Shown: piece by piece, positions 1 through 4,680 of the stretch
How the letters are laid out: every line of letters begins with the position of its first letter
Numbering within the stretch: the stretch's first letter is position 1
Source: Acidobacteriota bacterium
GTDB taxonomy: Bacteria > Acidobacteriota > UBA6911 > JACQSX01
NCBI GenBank assembly: GCA_016199665.1
Contig: JACQGG010000151.1
Span: 1-5,166 of the forward strand
Direction of reading: 5' to 3'
DNA: 5,166 bases
The notes under the pieces: model-generated
Seen by the model: only the letters and a program-made list of their open reading frames with translations
The model's database searches: none
What the model was told of the DNA's origin: nothing
Made by a program: the position numbers and the translations under genes

Positions 1-1
1 C

Positions 2-1504
2 GTCACCATCACGGTAGTGAGCAATGCCGAGGGACGGTACAGCTTTCCCCGGACAAAACTGGAGCCAGGCCGCTATTCTCTCCGCATCCGGGCGGTGGGA
101 TACGAGCTGGATGGCTCCGACCCGGTAGAGGTGAAGGCGCAAGAAACAACCCAACTTGATTTGAAGCTTCGCAAGGCCAAGGACCTTGCGTATCAACTCT
201 CCAACGGCGAGTGGTTCATGAGCGTCCCGGGAACCGAGCAACAGAAGAGGATTCTCCTGAGTCAACTCGGCTGCGTCGGTTGCCACACCCTGGAGCGAGT
301 TGTCCGGTCTCGTTACAACGCGACTGAATTCAAGCAGGTTCTGATGCGAATGAGGAGCTACGCAGCGGGCAGCTCGGTGCTGCGTCCTCAGAAGCTGCCG
401 CCCGGTTGGGTCACGGAGCTTCCCGGAGGGCAGCAAGAGCAAATGGCCAAGGATGCCGAATACCTAAGCACCATTAATCTCAGTAACGCTTCTGCATGGC
501 AGTATCCTCTGAAGACGCTGTCGCGGCCGAAGGGAAAAGGAACGCGCGTGATCATCACCGAATACGATCTGCCGCGGCCGGACACGATGCCGCATGACGC
601 GGTGGTGGACTCCGAAGGAATGGTCTGGTATGGCGACTTCGGGTATCACTTCCTGGGGAAGCTCGACCCGAAGACCGGAAAGACGGTGGAGTACCCTATA
701 CCGGAGCAAAAACCAGGATATCCTCTCGGTTCTCTCGACGTGCAACTGGATCGGGATGGTAACGTCTGGCTGGGCCTGAAGGAGCAGTCGGGTGTTGCGA
801 AGTTCGACCGGAAGACGCAGAAATTCCAAACTTGGTTGTTCTCGAAGGACGTGAATGAGCGACTCAATATGGTAATGCCCCGTTACCACCACGTGGACGG
901 CAAAGTATGGGTGGGCGGGAGTCAGGAATATCGACTGGATGTGCGATCCGGCCAGTGGGAAGAGATCGACTATTCTCGGGGTATACCCAAGGATTCGCCG
1001 GCTGCGGGTCGGTCGCTTAGCGCCTACGGCGTCGTCGCTGACTCGCAGAACAACTTTTACGGCCTGAACCACGGCGGTGAGTACATTGTAAAGGTCGATG
1101 CGAAGACTATGAAAGTTACTCCCTACCAGACTCCGACTTTACGCTCGGGTCCCCGGCGAGGGCACATGGACTCTCAGGACCGGCTCTGGTTTGCTGAGGA
1201 TGTTGCTAATAAGATCGGGATGTTCGACACTAAGACGGAGCGATTCCAGGAATGGACAATGCTGTCGCCCGCGACGCAGCCCTATGATGCGATTGTGGAC
1301 ACGAACGGGGAGGCCTGGGCGGGTGGAATGTGGGACGATCGTGTTGTGCGGGTGAATGCCAAGACGGGTGAAGTGACCGAGTACCTTATGCCGCGGACCA
1401 CCAACATTCGCCGGGTGGATGTCGACAACTCAACAAACCCGGTCACCTTTTGGGTGGGCAACAACCTCGGAGCCTCGATCATCAAGCTCGAACCGCTGGA
1501 TTAG
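2..1504 (+). CDS. Exported heme-c / Vgb-like beta-propeller protein with carboxypeptidase-regulatory-like domain (5' partial)
   Basis: The frame is open to the left edge and the first residues already lie inside a domain, so the gene starts upstream. The GTG at 17 is only the first internal start-like codon; residues below count from it. Residues 1-52 resemble the end of a carboxypeptidase-regulatory-like (CNA-B type) beta-sandwich, with AEGRYSF, LEPGRYSLRIRAVGYE and a closing TTQLDLKLR. A single heme-c motif CVGCH follows at 86-90 (bases 272-286). From about residue 185 to the end there are six or seven beta-propeller repeats with the pattern D-x-x-G-x-x-W followed by a K-x-D-x-K-T-x-x turn (for example DRDGNVWLGL and DTNGEAWAGGM). 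This is typical of the virginiamycin-B-lyase/SMP-30 superfamily. Heme attachment implies periplasmic export, but the signal peptide is outside the window. Substrate and reaction are unknown; a redox or ligand-binding role is inference. It converges on the cytochrome remnant, with 29 bases between the two stops. Confidence 0.85.
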   Translation, partial: VTITVVSNAEGRYSFPRTKLEPGRYSLRIRAVGYELDGSDPVEVKAQETTQLDLKLRKAKDLAYQLSNGEWFMSVPGTEQQKRILLSQLGCVGCHTLERVVRSRYNATEFKQVLMRMRSYAAGSSVLRPQKLPPGWVTELPGGQQEQMAKDAEYLSTINLSNASAWQYPLKTLSRPKGKGTRVIITEYDLPRPDTMPHDAVVDSEGMVWYGDFGYHFLGKLDPKTGKTVEYPIPEQKPGYPLGSLDVQLDRDGNVWLGLKEQSGVAKFDRKTQKFQTWLFSKDVNERLNMVMPRYHHVDGKVWVGGSQEYRLDVRSGQWEEIDYSRGIPKDSPAAGRSLSAYGVVADSQNNFYGLNHGGEYIVKVDAKTMKVTPYQTPTLRSGPRRGHMDSQDRLWFAEDVANKIGMFDTKTERFQEWTMLSPATQPYDAIVDTNGEAWAGGMWDDRVVRVNAKTGEVTEYLMPRTTNIRRVDVDNSTNPVTFWVGNNLGASIIKLEPLD

Positions 1505-1533
1505 CTCTAACAGCTTGTTTGCGCGAGCGGATG
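1505..1533. other. Convergent junction
   Basis: Only 29 bases separate the stop of the beta-propeller gene from the stop of the cytochrome remnant. No GC-rich hairpin with a T-run is visible here, so where either transcript ends is not apparent. Confidence 0.4.
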
Positions 1534-1707
1534 TCAAGGCTTTTTCCGGGGTACCGGCTGGGGTGAAAAATAGTGCTGATGATATCCGGGCTTCCACTCC
1601 GGCTCTGCGGGAAAGAACCTATTTCGATTCGGCATTTGGATCTTCGGCAAAGTCTCGGCGTCGATGACGTCGCCCTCTTTAATGATATCGTTCCGATACA
1701 GGGCGCC
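1534..1707 (-). pseudogene. Truncated 3' end of a SoxD-like cytochrome c gene
   Basis: Read on the minus strand, this encodes 57 residues and a TGA. The product contains LYRNDIIKEGDVID, LPKIQMPNRNRFFP, AEPEWKPGYHQHYFSPQP and the ending VPRKKP. It matches the C-terminus of the cytochrome at 2622-3218 with six residue differences over about 55, no indels, and stops at the same place (TGA here, TAA there). It lacks the signal peptide, heme motif and start codon. Homology ends abruptly at about 1701, where the 8-bp palindrome GGGCGCCC (1701-1708) begins, and an in-frame TAG (1708-1710) lies immediately upstream. Several of the 16 base differences are synonymous, so the copy may have diverged while still a functional paralogue and been truncated later. 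It cannot make a working cytochrome. Confidence 0.88.
1538..1701. repeat. Direct repeat, copy A (3' end of cytochrome gene)
   Basis: Aligns without gaps to 2626-2789 at a constant offset of 1088 bases, with 16 mismatches counted by eye (about 90% identity). Both copies have the same orientation. The left limit coincides with the stop codon of the cytochrome reading frame, and the right limit is abrupt. The repeat flanks the MOSC gene and the receptor remnant. Confidence 0.9.
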
Positions 1708-1761
1708 CTACTTGTCCATTTTTTCAATGTCTCCAGTGAAAAAATGGCTGAGTCTGATCAT
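1708..1761 (-). CDS. Possible 17-codon leader ORF, or the broken start of a fused gene
   Basis: Beginning 13 bases after the MOSC stop, an ATG (1761-1759) opens a 17-codon frame, MIRLSHFFTGDIEKMDK, ending in TAG (1710-1708). A strong Shine-Dalgarno stretch, GGGGAGG (1772-1766), lies 4 bases before the ATG. The frame is the same as that of the cytochrome remnant immediately downstream. The peptide is not recognised. It may be the start of a gene whose body was lost when the cytochrome fragment became joined to it, a small peptide gene, or chance. An 11-bp inverted repeat lies inside it. Confidence 0.3.
   Translation of the reverse strand: MIRLSHFFTGDIEKMDK
1716..1747. repeat. Perfect 11-bp inverted repeat (possible hairpin)
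   Basis: CCATTTTTTCA (1716-1726) and TGAAAAAATGG (1737-1747) are exact reverse complements separated by 10 bases. The stem is A/T-rich with a GG/CC base. It lies 28 bases beyond the MOSC stop in the direction of transcription, so it could act as a weak transcription end or mRNA-stabilising hairpin. It lacks the GC-rich stem and trailing U-run of a classical intrinsic terminator, and its role is unproven. Confidence 0.5.
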
Positions 1762-1774
1762 CGCACCTCCCCTC

Positions 1775-2230
1775 TCACAAGATTACAATAGGATCGTGGA
1801 CTCGAATCTTGCCTGGATGCAGCACGCGGGCGCAAATCCCCCCACCTTCCAGCAGCGCCTTGGTCATGTTGCGTTCAGTCAGGGACTCAATATAACGGCA
1901 CGGAGGACGCAGCCGGTCGAATTCCAGAATCGCATCTCCCACGCGGAACCGCCGCCCCGCAAGGCTCTCCAGGCGCAACCCCCGGGTGACCAGGTTGCGG
2001 CGGTGCTCTCCGTTCAATACGCTGACTCTGGTCGCTGCCACGATCTGTTCCAGATCTTCGCTCTCGATCAGCGTCACCTCGCACGCATCCACCTTGCTCC
2101 AATACCCAGAGCCTCGGCAGTAGCGATCGCCCTCCAATCCGGCCCCCGCCAGGGCTTCCACCTCTTCGAGCGATTGCATGCCCGCCCCGCCTACCGCCGC
2201 GATAAATATCTTTTCAATGGTCGCGCTCAT
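1775..2230 (-). CDS. MOSC-domain protein, small single-domain type
   Basis: The 151-residue product is a compact MOSC (molybdenum cofactor sulfurase C-terminal) domain. Motifs in order are GLEGDRY at 31-37, a central strand CEVTLIESEDLE at 50-61, EHRRNLVTRGL at 75-85, FRVGDAILEFDR at 95-106, and PPCRYIE with the conserved cysteine at 111. Family knowledge: MOSC proteins bind or transfer sulfur or metal-sulfur groups and are often linked to molybdenum-cofactor enzymes; stand-alone forms are poorly characterised. No signal peptide is seen, so it is probably cytoplasmic. The ATG at 2230 gives the usual N-terminal strand (IEKIFIAAVGGAGMQSL). Its ribosome site is weak, an AAGG 10 bases upstream. 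The gene lies on the same strand as the sulfite dehydrogenase pair but about 390 bases beyond it, separated by a receptor remnant. A role in maturing that enzyme is plausible from the neighbourhood only. Confidence 0.85.
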   Translation of the reverse strand: MSATIEKIFIAAVGGAGMQSLEEVEALAGAGLEGDRYCRGSGYWSKVDACEVTLIESEDLEQIVAATRVSVLNGEHRRNLVTRGLRLESLAGRRFRVGDAILEFDRLRPPCRYIESLTERNMTKALLEGGGICARVLHPGKIRVHDPIVIL

Positions 2231-2257
2231 GCTGTGTCGCCCTTGCGTCCCGCCTTC

Positions 2258-2524
2258 CTACGCAAAACGTAGTGCATGAATGAGACTGGGCGTTAAAGTC
2301 TGATTCTCCTCCAAGGTCAAGCATCGGAAACGACTGTTCTGCGTGTTAGCAAAGTTCGGCAGAGTGGCGGGCTCGACAAGAAAGCCGCCATCGAAGTTGT
2401 AGCGGCCAAAAACGCGGTGTCCGGAGAATGCATGATCTACCTTGGCCATCCAAATGTTCTCGCTAATTTCGCGATTCCCTGAGTTGATTGAAGAAAGTCG
2501 CGATCCCCCCAATATTGGGACCAT
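2258..2524 (-). pseudogene. Internal fragment of an Oar-like TonB-dependent receptor
   Basis: The 88-codon minus-strand frame resembles a middle section of the very long acidobacterial carboxypeptidase-regulatory/TonB-dependent receptors. It shows NREISENIW, then AKVDHAFSGHRVFGRYNF (27-44), the turn DGGFLVEPATLPNFANTQN, and LEENQTLTPSLIHALRF (72-87). In intact proteins of this kind, the motif pair of VDH-F-S--R-FGRY-F and LTP-LI-x-x-RF lies mid-protein, followed by hundreds of residues of beta-barrel. Here TAG cuts the frame straight after the last motif, and a TAA stops it about 40 bases before the first ATG. There is no signal peptide, plug or barrel end, so this is a decayed remnant and not a small gene. 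Stretches of the same family without stops cannot be seen on either side. Family assignment rests on motif recognition only. Confidence 0.72.
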
Positions 2525-2621
2525 GCTATGGTCAACTTGGGCGGCTACTTGACGCCATTACACGACAAGGTTTCGCGCCCCCCTTCAGGAACGAAAACTG
2601 CACCCGTTCAGGGCTAAGACC
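2525..2621. other. Spacer between receptor remnant and cytochrome gene
   Basis: About 97 bases with no recognisable gene, promoter or clear terminator. It may include further degraded receptor sequence, but no motif is readable. Together with the remnant at 2258-2524 it forms a 391-base stretch (2231-2621) with no intact gene. Confidence 0.4.
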
Positions 2622-3218
2622 TTATGGCTTTCTCCGGGGTACCGGCTGGGGTGAAAAGTAGTGCTGGTAATATCCGGGCTTCCACTCCGGCTCTGCGGGA
2701 AAGAATCCATTACGATTCGGCATTTGGATCTTCGGCAGACTCGCGGCGTCGATGACGTCGCTCTCCTTGATAATATCGTTCCGGTAGAGCAGAAAAGCCG
2801 TGAGAGCGTAAACCTCATTCGCGCTGAGCGTGCCCTGTTGATCTTGGGGCATCGCCCGGTTGATGTAGTCCCATATTGTTGTCGCAAACGGCCAGTAAGT
2901 CCCAATCGACCTCACAGGGTTAGTCGTGGTGAGCGTCCCTTTGCCTCCCACGAGAGGACGGTGATAGATCGTCATCTCCGCCCCGGTTGGCCCATGGCAT
3001 GCCGCGCACTTCTGCGCATAGATCTTGGCGCCTTCCTGGGTGGTCCCGCTCCCAGGCGGAAGTTCCTTTCCTGCAGGGCCGACAGCAATGTCCCAGACCT
3101 TGATTTCTTCTTCGCTCGGGGCCCTGCCCAGATTATAGGTGAGCCCCTGGGCCAGGGCCGCAACGCAGGTCGCCAGGGCTATCGCCAGCACGACAAGATT
3201 ACGATTCCCAGATAACAT
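2622..3218 (-). CDS. SoxD-like periplasmic c-type cytochrome, electron partner of the sulfite dehydrogenase
   Basis: The chosen start gives 198 residues. Residues 1-23 are a Sec signal peptide (basic N-terminus, hydrophobic LVVLAIALATCVAALA, likely cleavage after ALA at 23). The mature part begins TYNLGRAPSEEEIKVWDI, the opening seen in SoxD-like cytochromes paired with SoxC. The only heme site is CAACH at 71-75, followed by GPTGAE. A methionine in INRAMPQD or QMPNRNGFFP is the likely second iron ligand. The reading frame extends back to 3305, but the ATG at 3218 has GGGAG 8 bases upstream (3231-3227) and gives a clean signal peptide; the ATG at 3233 is a possible alternative. The gene overlaps the end of the dehydrogenase gene by 20 bases, which indicates an operon with translational coupling. 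The inferred job is to accept electrons from the molybdenum centre and pass them to the respiratory chain. Its last 55 codons are duplicated at 1534-1707. Confidence 0.9.
   Translation of the reverse strand: MLSGNRNLVVLAIALATCVAALAQGLTYNLGRAPSEEEIKVWDIAVGPAGKELPPGSGTTQEGAKIYAQKCAACHGPTGAEMTIYHRPLVGGKGTLTTTNPVRSIGTYWPFATTIWDYINRAMPQDQQGTLSANEVYALTAFLLYRNDIIKESDVIDAASLPKIQMPNRNGFFPAEPEWKPGYYQHYFSPQPVPRRKP
2626..2789. repeat. Direct repeat, copy B (inside the intact cytochrome gene)
   Basis: Partner of the copy at 1538-1701. It is the last ~55 codons of the intact cytochrome gene. The same-orientation pair 1.1 kb apart could in principle recombine and delete the MOSC gene, although the interrupted identity makes this inefficient. 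Confidence 0.9.
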
Positions 3219-4467
3219 TGTGAACGCTCCCATCACCCGCCACCTTCCAGGGCTGAATGCCATTGAAGTGCTGGATTCGATTTGTGGTTGACAGCCAATA
3301 GTCACGGTTGACGCCCCAAAGTTTCTCTAGCGCCCCTAGCGTGGGTTGAACCGCGCCCCATTCATCGGTGCATCGGGACTGCAACACCGCCTCTTCTCCA
3401 TTCCAATTCCAGGAGAAGCGAAACCGAGTGTGCGCCATTCGATACACCGGCTCCTGAATCTGAGCCTCCTTCCAGCTCCGGCCGCCGTTGGTGGATACTT
3501 CCACCCTGCGGATGGCGCCCCCACCCGACCATGCCAGGCCGGTAACCTCGTAGAATCCGCGGCCCGGCAGCCGTTGTCCCCCCGAAGGAAAGGTAATGAC
3601 CGAATTCGGCTCCAGCTCAAATTGGAACCACCGCGCTTTGCCATCCGGCCTCACATTGGTGTAAATGGTACTTTCCCACTTGCTCATGTAGGGCCGGTCC
3701 ACCACCTTGATTCGCCTCAGCCACTTCACGTTGCGGACTCCTTCAAAGCCGGGGGCCAACAGCCGCAACGGGTAACCTTGCTCGGGACGCACTGCCTCGC
3801 CATTTTGGCCATAGGCCACCAGAGCGTCATCCATGGCCTTCGCCAGTGGAATGCTTATCGTATGTCTTTTCGTCTCCCCCCCTTCCACAAGCAGCCAGCT
3901 TCCCCCTTTTTGTAGCCCGGCCTCCTTGAGCAACAGGGATAGCAGCACTCCGGTCCATTCGCTGCAGCTTGTCTTGCCGTGCGTTTCCTGAACTGTCTTC
4001 GCCTTCTTCCTTTGGTCAAGGCCCAGGTAACTGCTTCCGGCGCACTGGAGAAAATGAACCCGGGATACAGAAGGGAGGCGCTTCAGCTCGTCCAGCGTGA
4101 AAATCAGAGGACGGTCCACCATCCCGTGAATCATCAGGCGATGCTGCCGGGGGTCGATGTCCGGCGTGGGGGCCATGTGGGTAACCACGAAATGGAGAGG
4201 GGCCGGAGTGATGATCCCAGTCAAATCTTGAAGCGGGGTGAATACCCCGCCCGCGTCCAGCCGCGCCGAATCCTCAAAACGGGAGCGCGCGCCGTATGGG
4301 AGGATACGTTCGGCTCCCCCCGGGGATGGGCCTTGGCTCGCGGGCGCTGCGCCTTGTTCGGACGCGCGTGTCTGGCCGCTGGAGTACCGGATCGCTCCCG
4401 CGGCCAAACCGGCCAGCGCCGCGCCCCTCTTTAGAAATCGCCTGCGGTCATGTTCCTCGGCATTCAT
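3199..4467 (-). CDS. soxC: SoxC-like sulfite/sulfane dehydrogenase, molybdopterin catalytic subunit
   Basis: A 422-residue enzyme of the sulfite oxidase family. A Tat signal with RRRFLKRG at 8-15 and a following hydrophobic run (AALAGLAAGAI) predicts folded export to the periplasm. The molybdopterin-binding domain spans roughly 80-260. It contains GIITP (84-88), DIDPRQHRLMIHGMVDRP (103-120), LDELKRLPSVSRVHFLQC (125-142) with Cys142 the expected molybdenum ligand, GYPLRLLAPGFEG (231-243) and VKWLRRIKV (247-255). The dimerisation domain spans roughly 275-400 and includes VEVSTNGGRSW (322-332). There is no heme domain, which fits a separate cytochrome partner encoded next door. The start has a good ribosome site, AGAGGAG (4480-4474) 6 bases upstream. 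HFVVTH at 92-97 appears to replace the R-N-H motif of animal and plant sulfite oxidases, so the substrate may differ. No soxA, B, X, Y or Z is in view. Sulfite and sulfane-sulfur substrates cannot be separated from sequence alone. Confidence 0.9.
   Translation of the reverse strand: MNAEEHDRRRFLKRGAALAGLAAGAIRYSSGQTRASEQGAAPASQGPSPGGAERILPYGARSRFEDSARLDAGGVFTPLQDLTGIITPAPLHFVVTHMAPTPDIDPRQHRLMIHGMVDRPLIFTLDELKRLPSVSRVHFLQCAGSSYLGLDQRKKAKTVQETHGKTSCSEWTGVLLSLLLKEAGLQKGGSWLLVEGGETKRHTISIPLAKAMDDALVAYGQNGEAVRPEQGYPLRLLAPGFEGVRNVKWLRRIKVVDRPYMSKWESTIYTNVRPDGKARWFQFELEPNSVITFPSGGQRLPGRGFYEVTGLAWSGGGAIRRVEVSTNGGRSWKEAQIQEPVYRMAHTRFRFSWNWNGEEAVLQSRCTDEWGAVQPTLGALEKLWGVNRDYWLSTTNRIQHFNGIQPWKVAGDGSVHNVIWES
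3227..3231 (-). promoter_or_regulatory. Ribosome binding site deciding the cytochrome start
   Basis: GGGAG on the minus strand lies 8 bases before the ATG at 3218 and inside the 3' coding end of the dehydrogenase gene. It favours this start over the in-frame ATG at 3233, which itself has a GGAAGG about 9 bases upstream, so the choice is not absolute. Confidence 0.5.
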
Positions 4468-4510
4468 GTGCCTCTCCTCTGATTTTCTGTAATGGAAACT
4501 GTTTGGTAGA

Positions 4511-4543
4511 TTCTTGACACAAGAGACAACCCGCTGTCAAGAA
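4511..4543. promoter_or_regulatory. Candidate operator/divergent promoter dyad
   Basis: TTCTTGACA (4511-4519) and TGTCAAGAA (4535-4543) form a perfect 9-bp inverted repeat with a 15-base spacer. Each arm contains TTGACA reading outwards through the dyad, one per strand. Half-site centres are about 24 bases apart, slightly more than two helical turns. It could be a regulator binding site shared by soxC and the receptor, or two overlapping divergent -35 boxes. Neither strand shows a good -10 box at 16-18 bases. Confidence 0.45.
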
Positions 4544-4667
4544 ATTTCTAAGATTTCTATTGATTGCAACAGGAAAGGCGTGATAAGAACTTCAAAATCC
4601 TAGTGAAAACATAAATCGGCCGAGTCATGGTCACTCGAAAGTATCCTTGTCCATCCGTGTATCCCAC

Positions 4668-4675
4668 GAGGGAGG
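4668..4675 (+). promoter_or_regulatory. Ribosome binding site deciding the receptor start
   Basis: GAGGGAGG ends 5 bases before the ATG at 4681. This favours 4681 over an in-frame ATG at 4627, which would add 18 residues lacking signal-peptide character. Confidence 0.7.
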
Positions 4676-4680
4676 CGAGC

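Larger units (their letters stand above)
4468..4680. promoter_or_regulatory. Divergent intergenic region between soxC and the receptor gene
   Basis: These 213 bases must carry the promoters of both divergent genes. The stretch is visibly richer in A/T than the coding regions, mainly between about 4540 and 4615. It contains the dyad at 4511-4543 and a short direct repeat ATTTCTA (4544-4550 and 4553-4559). I could not find a convincing TATAAT-like element at standard spacing from either TTGACA. Confidence 0.6.

Noticed and set aside
464..1072. Long minus-strand open frame (202 codons)
   Set aside because: Lies wholly opposite the beta-propeller gene, which has clear domain repeats; the translation shows no recognisable motif.
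1708..1710. TAG read through as pyrrolysine or by suppression
   Set aside because: Nothing in the window supports readthrough; a stop at the edge of a truncated duplicate is more simply decay.
1664..2272. Plus-strand open frame (202 codons) over the MOSC region
   Set aside because: Antisense to the MOSC gene, which carries family motifs; the plus-strand translation is of low-complexity, unrecognisable composition.
1534..2524. Insertion sequence or transposon explaining the rearrangement
   Set aside because: No transposase, terminal inverted repeats or target duplications could be seen around the fragments.
2661..3215. Plus-strand open frame opposite the cytochrome gene
   Set aside because: Shadow of a gene with a signal peptide and CAACH heme motif. 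A related plus-strand frame at 1573-1791 exists only because the sequence is duplicated.
3346..3915. Plus-strand open frame opposite the dehydrogenase gene
   Set aside because: Shadow frame in a GC-rich gene; the SoxC-like product on the minus strand is unambiguous.
4514..4542. Classical sigma-70 promoter using TTGACA
   Set aside because: At 16-18 bases downstream on either strand there is no reasonable TATAAT-like hexamer (TCAAGA at best), so I call it only a candidate dyad.
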